Shown here: positions 16,630 through 25,295 of the stretch, one piece after another
Layout of the letters: each line of letters opens with the position of its first letter
Position numbering within the stretch: the first letter of the stretch is position 1
Assembly (NCBI RefSeq): GCF_022436705.1
Contig: NZ_JAKUHT010000008.1
Span: 186,001 to 250,000 of the forward strand
DNA length: 64,000 nucleotides
From: Nocardioides sp. CFH 31398
GTDB lineage: Bacteria; Actinomycetota; Actinomycetes; Propionibacteriales; Nocardioidaceae
Direction: 5' to 3'
Translations under genes and position numbers: made by a program
Notes under the pieces: generated by a model
Told to the model about the DNA's origin: nothing
The model's input: only the letters and a program-made list of their open reading frames with translations
The model's database searches: none

Positions 16630-17541
16630 ATGAGCAACCACGCCGAGGTCGGGGCCGAGCACGTCGAGATCGAGAGCGCCGGGGGTGTCCGCCTCGCGGG
16701 CTACCGCTGGGCGCCGGCGACCTCCGGTGAGCCCCGCGGCATCGTCCAGCTCGTCCACGGCATGGGCGAGCACGTCGGCCGGTACGGCGAGACCGCCCGT
16801 CGTCTCGCCGCCGAGGGGTACGCCGTGTGGGCGCACGACACCCGCGGCCACGGCCGGACGGCGGTCGAGCTCGGTGGCGGGGTCGAGGCGCTGGGGAGGG
16901 TCGGGTCCGACGGGTGGCGCGAGTTCGTCCTCGACATCGGCCGGGTCGGTGCCGCCGCCCGGGAGGCGCACCCCGGGCTGCCGCTCGCCGTGGTCGCGCA
17001 CAGCCTCGGCAGCTTCGCCGCCCAGCAGTACGTGCTGGACCACAGCGGCGACCTCGACGCCCTCGTCCTGTCGGGCACGGCCGCGATCGACCTGCTGGAG
17101 CCCGCGGTCGACCTCGACGCCGAGATGGACCTGAGCGGTTTCAACGGGCCCTTCGAGCCGGCGCGCACGGACTTCGACTGGCTGACCCGCGACGAGGCGG
17201 TCGTCGACGCGTACGTCGCCGACCCGTGGTGCGGCTTCAGCATCGACGCGGCCGCGGTGCGGGCGGCCTTCGAGGGCGGTCGCGCGCTCGCGGACGCCGA
17301 CCGTGTGGCCGCGGTGCGCGACGACCTGCCCGTCTACGTCGTCGTCGGCGACGCGGACCCGCTCAACGCGGGCCTCGCGCTGGCCGCCCCGGTCGCCGAC
17401 CGGTTCGAGGCCGCCGGGCTGTCCGACGTGACGTTCGTGGCCCACCCGGGGGCCCGGCACGAGGTGCTCAACGAGACCACCCGGGTCGAGGTGCTCGACG
17501 GTCTCGTCGCGTGGCTCGACCGGGTGCTGCCGCAGCGCTAG
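16630..17541 (+). CDS. alpha/beta hydrolase, monoacylglycerol lipase-like
   Basis: Serine hydrolase of 303 residues with the lysophospholipase/monoglyceride lipase pattern. The oxyanion region is QLVHGMGEHVGRYGETARRL and the DTRGHGRT strand follows. The nucleophile elbow is AHSLGS near residue 120. The acid residue lies in VVGDADPLN and the histidine in HPGARHEVLNET. No signal peptide is visible, so it should be cytoplasmic. It is divergent from the TetR gene with 56 bases between starts. A link to phenylacetate use is not supported beyond that position. Confidence 0.88.
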   Translation: MSNHAEVGAEHVEIESAGGVRLAGYRWAPATSGEPRGIVQLVHGMGEHVGRYGETARRLAAEGYAVWAHDTRGHGRTAVELGGGVEALGRVGSDGWREFVLDIGRVGAAAREAHPGLPLAVVAHSLGSFAAQQYVLDHSGDLDALVLSGTAAIDLLEPAVDLDAEMDLSGFNGPFEPARTDFDWLTRDEAVVDAYVADPWCGFSIDAAAVRAAFEGGRALADADRVAAVRDDLPVYVVVGDADPLNAGLALAAPVADRFEAAGLSDVTFVAHPGARHEVLNETTRVEVLDGLVAWLDRVLPQR

Positions 17542-17602
17542 CAGGTCAGCGGGCCGCCACCGCCGTGTCGGCACGGTCCCGTCCCCCTCACTCCGGGGCA
17601 CC

Positions 17603-18700
17603 TCAGGCCAGGGCGGGGTCCATGAGGTGCGCCAGTGCGTGCCGCACGGCCTCGAGGTCGTCGTCGGGGTGCTCGTCGCACCACGCGGTGGCGGCCTCCT
17701 CCACGAGGTGCTCGGCGAGGCGCCAGAGGTGCTCGTCGGCGTCCCCGTCGGGGAAGGGCCCGGCCGTCCAGGCGGGGAGCGGGGGAGCGGGCAGGCCGCT
17801 GACCTCGGCGAGGAGCTCGGCGAGGTCCCGGGCGGCGGCCAGCATCGCGAGGTCGTCACCGGCGTTGACCGGACGGGGGCTGGCCTGGACGACGACGCCG
17901 GTGAGGGTCGCCACGAGCTCGGCCGGCCACGCGGCCACGGCCACCTCGGCCCGGTCGGGACGCTCGCGGGCCGCGTCGCAGCGCGACCCGTCGTCGCGGT
18001 GCAGCACGAGGAGGTGTCGGGCGGGGCCGTTCGTGGGACGCCCCTCCACGAGGCGTCCGTGGTCGCACCGGGCCGTCGCCGCGCAGTCGCGGCAGACGGT
18101 CCGGGGGTGCTCCGGGGACCACTCCGCGAGACCCCGGCACACCGGGCAGGGGTGCAGGGGCGGGTCGGACGGTGGCACCCGCCGCAGCGCCTCCGCCTCC
18201 TCGAGGTGGGCGACCGCCTGCGGCACGGTCGGCGCCCGCAGCGGGTGGAAGGCCCGCAGGCCGGCCAGCACCCACTCGGCGCCGGGCAGCTGCGCCGGCC
18301 CCACACCGGGGCGCTGGTCGGCCGGCACCGCGGCCACCCGGCGCACGCCGAGCCGCAGGGCGGCCAGCGCGGCGCGCTGGTGGGGCCCGAGGTGCTTGGG
18401 CGGGACCGGGGCGGGGTCGCGGATCGATCGCTCCCACACCTGGAGCACGACCTCGCGGCGGGCCGCCTCGTCACCCGGGTCGATGCGGATGCTGTGGGAG
18501 CCGTCGCGCCCGGCGAGCAGCAGCAACGGACCGAAGCGGAAGGCGAAGCCGCCGTCCGGGTCGTCGGCGTAGCCGTCGACGACGACCTCGGACACCTCGG
18601 ACGCGGCCACGCCGCGCTGCTCGGCGACCGCGAGCGCCCAGGCGCGGGCCCCGGCGCGGGTGAGCGGCTGCTCGGGGCCGTCGGTGGCGGTCGGTCCCAC
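17603..18700 (-). CDS. unknown protein with CxxC zinc-ribbon, coupled to acyl-CoA ligase
   Basis: I do not recognise this 365-residue protein. An N-terminal alpha/beta segment (1-90) contains EVSEVVVDGYADDPDGG and FGPLLLLAGRDG. A helical middle (100-175) follows. A probable zinc ribbon has Cys pairs at about 185/188 (HPCPVCRG) and 203/206 (VCRDCA) with Cys212 and His214 close by. The helical C-terminus ends in a leucine/glutamate-rich stretch. There is no signal peptide or membrane helix. The GTG at 18700 shares a base with the TAG of the upstream ligase gene, so translation is coupled. Its conserved context could mean a partner or modifier of the ligase, but that is a guess. Confidence 0.75.
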   Translation of the reverse strand: MGPTATDGPEQPLTRAGARAWALAVAEQRGVAASEVSEVVVDGYADDPDGGFAFRFGPLLLLAGRDGSHSIRIDPGDEAARREVVLQVWERSIRDPAPVPPKHLGPHQRAALAALRLGVRRVAAVPADQRPGVGPAQLPGAEWVLAGLRAFHPLRAPTVPQAVAHLEEAEALRRVPPSDPPLHPCPVCRGLAEWSPEHPRTVCRDCAATARCDHGRLVEGRPTNGPARHLLVLHRDDGSRCDAARERPDRAEVAVAAWPAELVATLTGVVVQASPRPVNAGDDLAMLAAARDLAELLAEVSGLPAPPLPAWTAGPFPDGDADEHLWRLAEHLVEEAATAWCDEHPDDDLEAVRHALAHLMDPALA

Positions 18701-20316
18701 TACTCCAGGCCCAGCAGCTCGGGGCTGCGCTGACGCATCTCGACCTTCCGGACCTTGCCCGTCACCGTCATCGGGAACTCGTCCACGACCACGACGTGGC
18801 GGGGGATCTTGAAGTGCGCGAGCTTGTCGGCGCAGTACTCGCGCACCGCCTGCGCGGTGAGCGGCTCCGCGCCGGAACGCATCCGCACCCAGGCGCACAG
18901 CTCCTCGCCGTACCTCTCGTCGGGGATGCCGACGACCTGCACGTCCTCGATGTCGGGGTGGCCGTAGAGGAACTCCTCGATCTCGCGCGGGTAGATGTTC
19001 TCCCCGCCGCGGATGACCATGTCCTTGATGCGGCCGACGATGTTGCAGTAGCCGTCCTCGCGCATGACCGCCAGGTCGCCGGTGTGCATCCAGCCGTCGG
19101 CGTCCAGCACCTCGTCGGTCTTCTCCTGGTCCTCCCAGTAACCGAGCATGACGCTGTAGCCCTTGGTGCAGTACTCGCCGGTCTCGCCCCGCTCGACGGT
19201 GGCGCCGGTGGCCGGGTCGACGACCTTGATCTCGAGGTGCGGGTGGACCCGGCCGATGGTCGACGTCCGGCGGTCCAGGTCGTCGCTCATCAGGGTCTGG
19301 CACGACACGGGTGACGTCTCGGTCATGCCGTAGGCGATCGAGACCTGGTCCATGTGCATGTCCTCGATGCAGCGCTTCATGACCTCCACCGGGCAGATCG
19401 AGCCGGCCATGATCCCGGTGCGCAGGCTCGTGAGGTCGAAGGACGCGAAGTCCGGGTGGTTCTGCATGGCGATGAACATCGTCGGGACGCCGTACAGGGC
19501 GGTGCAGCGCTCGTCCTGCACGGTCCGCAGCACCGTCGCCGGGTCGAAGGCGGGGCCCGGGATGACCATCGTCGAGCCGTGGGTGACGCACCCGAGGTTC
19601 GCCATCACCATGCCGAAGCAGTGGTAGAAGGGCACCGGGATGCAGAGCCGGTCGGCTGCCGTGAGCTCGATGGTCTCGGTCACGAAGTGGCCGTTGTTGA
19701 GGATGTTGCGGTGGCTCAGCGTGGCGCCCTTGGGTCGCCCGGTGGTCCCGCTCGTGTACTGGATGTTGATGGGGTCGTTGGCCCGGAGGTCGTGCGCGAC
19801 GCGGCTGACCGCGTCCGCGGGGAGCCCGGCGCCCTCCTCGAGCAGCTCGCCCCAGTCGTCGGTGTCCAGCAGGACGACGCTCCGCAGCGAGGGCACGTCC
19901 TCGCGGACCTCGCCGATCATCGCCGCGTAGTCGCTGCTCCTGAACGACGACGCGGAGACCAGCAGGCTCACGCCCGACTTGTCGAGGGCGTAGGTGAGCT
20001 CGTGGGTCCGGTACGCCGGGTTGATCGTCACCAGGACCGCGCCGATGCGGGCGGTGGCGAGCTGGGTGATGGTCCACTCGGCGCAGTTGGGCGCCCAGAT
20101 GCCGACCCGGTCGCCGGTGCGGACGCCGCGGGCCAGCAGGCCGCGGGCGAACGCCTCGACGTCGGCGGCGAGCTCGCCCCACGTCCAGCGGCGGTCCGTG
20201 GCCGCCTCGACCAGGGCCTCGGTGTCGGCGTGCTCGGCGACCGTGCGGGCGAACCGCTCGCCGATGGTGTCCTCGAGCAGCGGGACCTCGGTGGGTCCGA
20301 CGTCGTACGACTCCAC
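18700..20316 (-). CDS. AMP-dependent acyl-CoA synthetase (FadD/ACSF2-like)
   Basis: Adenylate-forming ligase of 538 residues that would activate a fatty or aryl acid to its CoA thioester using ATP. All ANL motifs are present: the P-loop [16 protein letters not shown] near residue 190, YGMTETSP near 335, the TGDLA aspartate near 420, [20 protein letters not shown] near 435, and the catalytic lysine in GKVRK near 523. The closest pattern is medium-chain acyl-CoA synthetase ACSF2 and its bacterial relatives. GTG 20316 has GAGGAGG upstream. It could in principle supply the missing phenylacetate-CoA ligase step, but it does not look like PaaK. Confidence 0.9.
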   Translation of the reverse strand: MESYDVGPTEVPLLEDTIGERFARTVAEHADTEALVEAATDRRWTWGELAADVEAFARGLLARGVRTGDRVGIWAPNCAEWTITQLATARIGAVLVTINPAYRTHELTYALDKSGVSLLVSASSFRSSDYAAMIGEVREDVPSLRSVVLLDTDDWGELLEEGAGLPADAVSRVAHDLRANDPINIQYTSGTTGRPKGATLSHRNILNNGHFVTETIELTAADRLCIPVPFYHCFGMVMANLGCVTHGSTMVIPGPAFDPATVLRTVQDERCTALYGVPTMFIAMQNHPDFASFDLTSLRTGIMAGSICPVEVMKRCIEDMHMDQVSIAYGMTETSPVSCQTLMSDDLDRRTSTIGRVHPHLEIKVVDPATGATVERGETGEYCTKGYSVMLGYWEDQEKTDEVLDADGWMHTGDLAVMREDGYCNIVGRIKDMVIRGGENIYPREIEEFLYGHPDIEDVQVVGIPDERYGEELCAWVRMRSGAEPLTAQAVREYCADKLAHFKIPRHVVVVDEFPMTVTGKVRKVEMRQRSPELLGLE

Positions 20317-20366
20317 GTGACCTCCTCGTCGTGGGACGGCTGCCTACAGCCAACCGTCAACGCCGG

Positions 20367-20386
20367 GGTCGGGGCAATGCCCGACC
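20367..20386 (-). terminator. hairpin after the VOC gene
   Basis: GGTCGGG (20367-20373) and CCCGACC (20380-20386) form a seven-pair stem with a six-base loop. It lies 27-46 bases beyond the stop of the minus-strand VOC gene and about 50 bases before the ligase start. It probably separates the two transcripts. No T-tract follows. Confidence 0.45.
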
Positions 20387-20412
20387 GGGCAGGTCGTGTC
20401 GTGGCCGACGTC

Positions 20413-20934
20413 CTAGAGGACGACCTCGCCGTACATCTCGCCGAGGGGGTCGGCGATGAGCTCGATGCGCGCGCCGTCGGGGTCGGTGAAGTACACCGAC
20501 GTGCCCGAGTGGACGACGTGCTCGACGCCCTCGGCCCGGAAACGCTCGACGATGGCCTCCCACCGGGAGGGCTCCATCGAGATCGCGACGTGGTGCAGAC
20601 CGCCCAGCACCTCGGCGTACGGGCCGAGGTCGAGGCCGGGGAAGTCGAAGAAGGCCAGGAGGTTGTCGTGGCCGATGTCGAAGAAGAAGTGGGTCGAGCC
20701 CGGGTAGTCCCGGTTCTCGATGACCTCGGTCAGCGGGAAGCCGAGCAGGTCCTGGTAGAAGCGGACGGTGCGCTCGACGTCGCCGCTGACGAGGGCGGTG
20801 TGGTGCAGCCCCCGGGCGGTCGAGGCGGGCCGGTCGCCGGGCTCACGCAGGTGCGTGGCCCGGATCCGGTCGCGCTCGACCGCCACGGCGTCGAGGTCCA
20901 CGGTGGTGGCGGCGGTGTCCTGCTGCTCGGTCAC
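20413..20934 (-). CDS. VOC family (glyoxalase/dioxygenase fold) protein
   Basis: Protein of 173 residues with one vicinal-oxygen-chelate unit after a 40-residue hydrophilic leader. Likely metal ligands are the His in GLHHTALVSGD, the His in GLHHVAISME and the Glu in DGARIELIAD. The spacing suits a single-domain enzyme that works as a dimer. Such proteins include lactoylglutathione lyases, extradiol dioxygenases and resistance proteins, so substrate is unknown. GTG 20934 has GAGGAG upstream. It lies 54 bases after the YceI gene. Confidence 0.85.
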   Translation of the reverse strand: MTEQQDTAATTVDLDAVAVERDRIRATHLREPGDRPASTARGLHHTALVSGDVERTVRFYQDLLGFPLTEVIENRDYPGSTHFFFDIGHDNLLAFFDFPGLDLGPYAEVLGGLHHVAISMEPSRWEAIVERFRAEGVEHVVHSGTSVYFTDPDGARIELIADPLGEMYGEVVL

Positions 20935-20988
20935 GATGGCTCCTCGGTCCTCGGGGTCTGCGGGGTGGTGCGACGTACGGGTCGGTGC

Positions 20989-21552
20989 TCAGGCGGTCTT
21001 GATCGCGGAGATCTCGAACTCGAGGTCGATCTTCTCGCTCACGAGGACGCCGCCGGTCTCGAGGGGGGCGTTCCAGGTGACGCCGTAGTCCTTGCGGTTG
21101 ATCTTGACGGAGCCCTCGAAGCCGACGCGCTGGTTGCCGAACGGGTCGGTGGCGCCGCCCTCGAACTCGAAGGGGACGGTGACGGAGTTCGTCGTGCCCT
21201 TGATGGTGAGGTCGCCGGTGATGTCCAGGCTGGTCGGGCCGGTCTGGGTCACGCCGGTGGAGACGAAGGTGATGGTCGGGTACTCGTCCATCGCCAGGAA
21301 GTCGTTGCTGCGCAGGTGGCCGTCGCGCTGCTCGTTGCGGGTGTCGATGCTCGCGGCCTGGATGGTGACCTCGACGCGGGCGTCCGAGAGGTCGGAGCCG
21401 ACGGTGGCGGTGCCGGCGACGTCGTTGAAGGCGCCGCGGACCTTGGTGACCATGGCGTGGCGGGCGACGAAGCCGACGCGGCTGTGCGAGGCGTCGATCT
21501 CGTAGGTGCCGGACAGGTCGGCGACGGTGGCGGTGCTGGCGGACTCGGTCAT
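20989..21552 (-). CDS. YceI family lipid-binding protein
   Basis: Protein of 187 residues with the YceI lipocalin-like beta-barrel. Family landmarks include TYEIDASHSRVGFVARHAMVT, GVTQTGPTSLDITGDLTIKG and KINRKDYGVTWN. YceI proteins bind polyisoprenoids or other amphiphiles. No signal peptide is present, unlike E. coli YceI, so this is a cytoplasmic version as usual in actinobacteria. ATG 21552 has AAGGAG upstream. It is divergent from a MarR regulator with a shared control region carrying two near-identical 12-base words, so MarR probably controls it. Confidence 0.9.
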   Translation of the reverse strand: MTESASTATVADLSGTYEIDASHSRVGFVARHAMVTKVRGAFNDVAGTATVGSDLSDARVEVTIQAASIDTRNEQRDGHLRSNDFLAMDEYPTITFVSTGVTQTGPTSLDITGDLTIKGTTNSVTVPFEFEGGATDPFGNQRVGFEGSVKINRKDYGVTWNAPLETGGVLVSEKIDLEFEISAIKTA

Positions 21553-21578
21553 GGGGTACTCCTTGGTGGGTGGTTTGG

Positions 21579-21621
21579 TGATGTGTCAACCATCCTGCCG
21601 AACAGATGATGATGCGTCAAC
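21579..21621. promoter_or_regulatory. yceI promoter with duplicated 12-bp words (MarR operator candidate)
   Basis: On the minus strand a -35 TTGACG (21620-21615) and a -10 CAGGAT (21597-21592) are exactly 17 bases apart and would start transcription about 30 bases before the yceI ATG. The word TGATG(T/C)GTCAAC occurs at 21579-21590 and 21610-21621, 31 bases apart, overlapping the -35 and lying just downstream of the -10. A regulator bound to both would block yceI and probably marR. Confidence 0.55.
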
Positions 21622-21642
21622 TATTCCAGTAGGATGGACCCC

Positions 21643-22098
21643 ATGACCGACGGACCGTGGCTCGACGAGCGCCAGCAGCAGGTGTGGCGACGCTGGCTCG
21701 CGGTCGAGACGCTGCTGCCGGCGGCCCTGCACCGCGAGCTGCAGGCGGACGCCGGTCTCTCGCTGCAGGACTTCGCCGTCCTGGTGCAGCTCACCGAGCA
21801 CACCGACGGCCGGCTGCGGGTCACCGACCTCGCCCGGCTGCTCACGTGGGAGAAGAGCCGCGCCTCGCACCACCTGACCCGGATGGAGGCGCGCGGGCTG
21901 GTCGAGCGCCGCGCGTGCCCGGAGGACGGGCGCGGCTCGTTCGTGGGCGTCACCGAGGCGGGTCGCCGGGCCATCGTGGCCGCCGCGCCGGGCCACGTGC
22001 GGGAGGTCCGCGCGCTGGTGTTCGACGGCCTGAGCGACACCGAGCTCGAGGTGCTCGACACGGTCCTGACCCGGGTGGTCTCGCGGCTCGAGGCCTGA
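21643..22098 (+). CDS. MarR family transcriptional regulator
   Basis: Winged-helix regulator of 151 residues. The DNA-binding core is LRVTDLARLLTWEKSRASHHLTRMEARGLVERR near residues 55-88, followed by the wing ACPEDGRGSFVGVTEAG. Such proteins usually repress themselves and a divergent neighbour and are released by aromatic or oxidising ligands. Here the divergent neighbour is yceI. The ATG at 21643 has AGGATGG six to seven bases upstream. An ATG at 21634 would add three residues and lacks a ribosome site. Confidence 0.9.
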   Translation: MTDGPWLDERQQQVWRRWLAVETLLPAALHRELQADAGLSLQDFAVLVQLTEHTDGRLRVTDLARLLTWEKSRASHHLTRMEARGLVERRACPEDGRGSFVGVTEAGRRAIVAAAPGHVREVRALVFDGLSDTELEVLDTVLTRVVSRLEA

Positions 22099-22120
22099 GG
22101 TCGTCGCCGGCCCGTCGCCG

Positions 22121-23347
22121 CTACCAGCCCGGGGCGAGCACGGTGGCCCAGGCGAGCCCGGGGCCCACGGCGACCACGACCCCGGCGTAGCCGAGCAGGC
22201 GGCGGTAGTAGGCGTCGCGCTCGTCCTCCCGCACGTTGGCCAGCACCAGCGCGCCGTTGGTCGAGAACGGGCTGACGTCGACGATGGTCGAGGCGATGGC
22301 GAGGCCGACGACGAAGAGGACCGGGTCCAGGTCGCCCGCCTGCAGGAACGGCACCGCGAGGGCGATCGCGACGCTGATGATGCCGACGGACGACGCCATC
22401 GCCGAGGTGACCCCGGCCAGGTAGTAGAGCAGCAGCGCGGCCACGAGCGGGACGCCGAGGGCGATGATCCCGTCCGAGACGAACTCGACGGTGCCCGCCA
22501 GCTGCAGCACCTCGATGTAGGTGACCATCCCGGTCACGAGGACGACGACCGACCAGCTGACCGAGCCGAGGGCCTGCTTGGCCGCGCCCGGCCGCGCCAG
22601 GGCCAGGGCCGTGGCGAGGACGAGCGCGAGGGCGGTGATGTCCAGCCCGAACGCCGTCGTCCCGACGGCGAGCACGAGCAGCGCCCCCAGCGTGAGGAGC
22701 TGGTACGGCGTCGCGCGGGCCGAGGCGCGCGCCTCGTCGTCGTCCACGCGACCCGTGGCCCGCCAGCCGCCGCGCACGCCGTACAGCACCGCGGCGACGG
22801 CGACGTTGAAGACCAGCGGGACGAGGAACAAGGCGAGCGGCGAGAACGGGACGTCGTCGCCGAGGAACCCGGCGATCGTCACGCCGTACACGCTGATGGG
22901 GCTGAACGCCCCGGCCAGCGCGCCGTGCACGACCATCATCCCGGTCATGAGCTGGTCGAGCCCGTAGCGCCGGGCGAAGGGCAGGGCGAGCGGCGCGACG
23001 ATGGCCACGGCGAACAGCGCCCCGAGCGCGATGAGCACGGCCGCCAGCAGGAAGAACACCCAGGGTGCGAGGGCGACCCGGCCGCGGCAGGCCCGCAGGA
23101 TCCAGGTGACGAGCACCTCGATGCTGCCGTTGTGCTGGGCGAACCCGAACAGCAGCGTGAGCGCCACCAGCACGAGGAACAGGTCGCCGGGGAAGAGCGC
23201 GACGACGTCCTCCGCCGTGAGCCCGAGGGAGAGCTGCGCGACGGCGTAGGCCGCGGTGAAGCCGAGGACGCCGAGGTTCACGGAGCGGACGGTGCCGACC
23301 ACGAAGACGACGAGCAGGACGATGATCGAGACGACCTCCGGGCTCAT
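22121..23347 (-). CDS. MatC/SLC13-like dicarboxylate permease
   Basis: Integral membrane carrier of 408 residues with about eleven hydrophobic segments. The N-terminus (SPEVVSIIVLLVVFVVGTVR) and the TGMMVVHGALAGAFSPISVYG loop match the MatC_N dicarboxylate carrier family. A second half contains SAMASSVGIISVAIALAVPF and VDVSPFSTNGALVLANV, typical of re-entrant hairpins in the ion-transporter superfamily. Likely substrates are malonate or other dicarboxylates; no malonyl-CoA ligase is adjacent. ATG 23347 gives the normal N-terminus; an upstream in-frame start adds 13 residues. Confidence 0.82.
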   Translation of the reverse strand: MSPEVVSIIVLLVVFVVGTVRSVNLGVLGFTAAYAVAQLSLGLTAEDVVALFPGDLFLVLVALTLLFGFAQHNGSIEVLVTWILRACRGRVALAPWVFFLLAAVLIALGALFAVAIVAPLALPFARRYGLDQLMTGMMVVHGALAGAFSPISVYGVTIAGFLGDDVPFSPLALFLVPLVFNVAVAAVLYGVRGGWRATGRVDDDEARASARATPYQLLTLGALLVLAVGTTAFGLDITALALVLATALALARPGAAKQALGSVSWSVVVLVTGMVTYIEVLQLAGTVEFVSDGIIALGVPLVAALLLYYLAGVTSAMASSVGIISVAIALAVPFLQAGDLDPVLFVVGLAIASTIVDVSPFSTNGALVLANVREDERDAYYRRLLGYAGVVVAVGPGLAWATVLAPGW

Positions 23348-23409
23348 CCGAGCCAACCTAGGTCGCGGGGTGACGGACGTCACCACGGGTGTCCACGATG
23401 GGGGAACGC

Positions 23410-23994
23410 ATGTCCGAGGGGCCCAACGCCGACCGGGTGCTCGACCGGCTCTGGATCGGCGGCGACCTGCCGGTGGAGGACGAGGGGATGGCGAGGGGCC
23501 AGCTCGACGCGCTGTACGACGCGGGGGTGCGGCAGATCGTCGACTGCCGCATCGAGTGGGACGACTCGTCCTGGGTGCTCGCGGAGCACCCCGACCTCGA
23601 CTACCGGTGGCTCGGGGTCGACGACGCGGGGCAGACCATGCCCGACGAGTGGTTCGAGACCGGCACGGACGCCGTCCTGGAGCACCTCGAGGGCGGCGGC
23701 ACCTCGCTCGTGCACTGCCACATGGGCATCAACCGGGGACCCTCGATGGGCTTCGCGGTGATGCTCCGGCTCGGGTGGGACCCCGTCGAGGCCCTCGAGC
23801 GCATCGTCGAGCGCCGACCCGTCGCGTACGTCGACTACGCCGAGGACGCCGTCGACTGGTGGCGGCGCCGGGAGGGCGCCGAGGAGCGCGTCCGCGCCGA
23901 GGCGGTCGCCCGGGTGCGTCGGTGGCGGGACGAGCGCGGCGTCACCATGGGCGAGCTCGTCCGGCGGACCCGCAGCACGCCGCCCGGCTCCTGA
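23410..23994 (+). CDS. dual-specificity-type protein phosphatase
   Basis: Predicted phosphatase of 194 residues. The catalytic P-loop HCHMGINRGPS fits HCxxGxxR near residue 100. An upstream aspartate in VDDAGQTMPDEW may be the general acid. Family members dephosphorylate Tyr/Thr or small phosphates. The last 50 residues form an Arg/Glu-rich helix after the catalytic domain. ATG 23410 is preferred because GGGGGA lies seven bases upstream. It is divergent from the permease gene and convergent with a VOC gene 12 bases away. Confidence 0.82.
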   Translation: MSEGPNADRVLDRLWIGGDLPVEDEGMARGQLDALYDAGVRQIVDCRIEWDDSSWVLAEHPDLDYRWLGVDDAGQTMPDEWFETGTDAVLEHLEGGGTSLVHCHMGINRGPSMGFAVMLRLGWDPVEALERIVERRPVAYVDYAEDAVDWWRRREGAEERVRAEAVARVRRWRDERGVTMGELVRRTRSTPPGS

Positions 23995-24006
23995 ACCCGG
24001 CCCGGT

Positions 24007-24378
24007 TCACTCCCAGGCGGCCGCGTCCGTGAGGCAGAACGGGTGTCCGGCGGGTGACAGCAGCACGCGCCAGGTCTCGCCCGGCTGCTCCTCGGGCACC
24101 CGCGCGCCCAGCTCGACCGCGCGGGCCTCGCTCGCCGCCACGTCCTCGCAGCCGAGGTCGAGGTGGAACTGCTTCGTGCCGCGGGGGTTCGGCCAGGCGG
24201 GCGCCTCGTGGTCCTCGACGCGGCCCAGGCCGAGGGCGGGTGCGCCGGCGCGCGTGAGCATCGCGTACTCGTCCTCGACGACCGCGACGTCCCAGCCCAG
24301 CAGGCCGGCCCAGAACGCCGCCTCCGCGCGCACGTCCGCGCAGTCGAGGGTCATCATCTTCAGCTCGGTGGTGGTCAT
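24007..24378 (-). CDS. small VOC-fold protein
   Basis: Single vicinal-oxygen-chelate domain of 123 residues: FWAGLLGWDVAVVEDEYAML, then GTKQFHLDLGCEDVAASEARAVELGAR, ending LLSPAGHPFCLTDA. The His in QFHLDL is a likely ligand position, but the usual final Glu is replaced by a Cys-containing strand (GHPFCL), as in many uncharacterised glyoxalase-like proteins. So it may not bind metal in the classic way. Its start overlaps or nearly touches that of the divergent AraC gene. Confidence 0.85.
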   Translation of the reverse strand: MTTTELKMMTLDCADVRAEAAFWAGLLGWDVAVVEDEYAMLTRAGAPALGLGRVEDHEAPAWPNPRGTKQFHLDLGCEDVAASEARAVELGARVPEEQPGETWRVLLSPAGHPFCLTDAAAWE

Positions 24379-24403
24379 GCCACGAGGCTCCTACGATCCC
24401 GAG

Positions 24404-25285
24404 GTGGTCGATAGGACGAATGCGACCAGCACGACCGCGGGCATCCTCCGCCCGGCGGAGCTCCTCCGGCACGCGTCGCTGGAGAGGGTGGCGTCGGGCG
24501 CTGCGCTCGGGGCGTACGTCGAGAACCACTGGTGCTTGCGCTGGGACCTGCCCGAGGGGAGGTCCTTCACCAGCCGCACGCTGCCGCACCCGGCGTGCAC
24601 CCTCAGACTCGAGCTGGGCCAGCCCCGCGCCGGTGTGGGCGAGGACCGGCTCGTCGTCACCGGGGTCGTCACGCGTCGCTTCGACATCACGCTGACCGGG
24701 CGCGGGTGGGTGCTGGGCACGAAGTTCCGTCCCGGGGGCCTCGCCGCCCTGGCCGGCGCCCGGGCCCGCGACTGGACGGACCGCACGCTGCCGGCGGCGC
24801 AGGTGCTGCCCGCGGCGGTGCTCGCCCCGGTGCGCGGCCTCACCGCGGACGTGTCGCCCGCCGACGCGGCGGCCGTCGCGGACGACGCGCTCTCCGGGAT
24901 CCTGCCGGAGCGGGCGGACCCGGTGTACGCGTCGCTGCTCGGGCTGGTGACCACGATGCTCGCCGACCGCGACCTGCAGCGCGTGACCCAGCTCGAGCAG
25001 CTGACCGGATGGTCGCGGCGCCGCCTGGAGCGGTCGTTCGCGACGTACGTCGGCGCCACCCCGAAGTGGGTGCTGGCGCGCTACCGCATGCACGACGTCG
25101 TGGCCGCGCTCGACGCGGGGTACGACGGGTCCCTGGCCGATCTGGCGGCGTCCTCCGGGTGGTACGACCAGGCGCACTTCGGTCGGGAGTTCACGGCCCT
25201 GGTCGGGCTGCCGCCCTCGGAGTACCGAGCCCACGCACGCGAACGGCGCAGCGGATCCACAGGTTCGCCACAGCAACGTGCGTGA
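24404..25285 (+). CDS. AraC family transcriptional regulator
   Basis: Regulator of 293 residues with an N-terminal ligand domain (DUF6597-like; ENHWCLRWDLP and VLGTKFRPGGLAAL are visible). The C-terminal AraC double helix-turn-helix spans about 205-280: LTGWSRRRLERSFATYVGAT, then SLADLAASSGWYDQAHFGRE and the closing FTALVGLPPSEYR. Start choice is uncertain: GTG 24404 is used here, while ATG 24377 in the same frame adds nine residues and overlaps the start of the divergent VOC gene. The stop lies ten bases before the response-regulator gene, but function need not be shared. Confidence 0.85.
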   Translation: MVDRTNATSTTAGILRPAELLRHASLERVASGAALGAYVENHWCLRWDLPEGRSFTSRTLPHPACTLRLELGQPRAGVGEDRLVVTGVVTRRFDITLTGRGWVLGTKFRPGGLAALAGARARDWTDRTLPAAQVLPAAVLAPVRGLTADVSPADAAAVADDALSGILPERADPVYASLLGLVTTMLADRDLQRVTQLEQLTGWSRRRLERSFATYVGATPKWVLARYRMHDVVAALDAGYDGSLADLAASSGWYDQAHFGREFTALVGLPPSEYRAHARERRSGSTGSPQQRA

Positions 25286-25295
25286 TCCTGTGCGG

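Noticed and set aside
17603..20353. A ligase-sized fusion of 916 residues
   Set aside because: The N-terminal part is a shifted frame of the acyl-CoA ligase; the real gene starts at GTG 18700.
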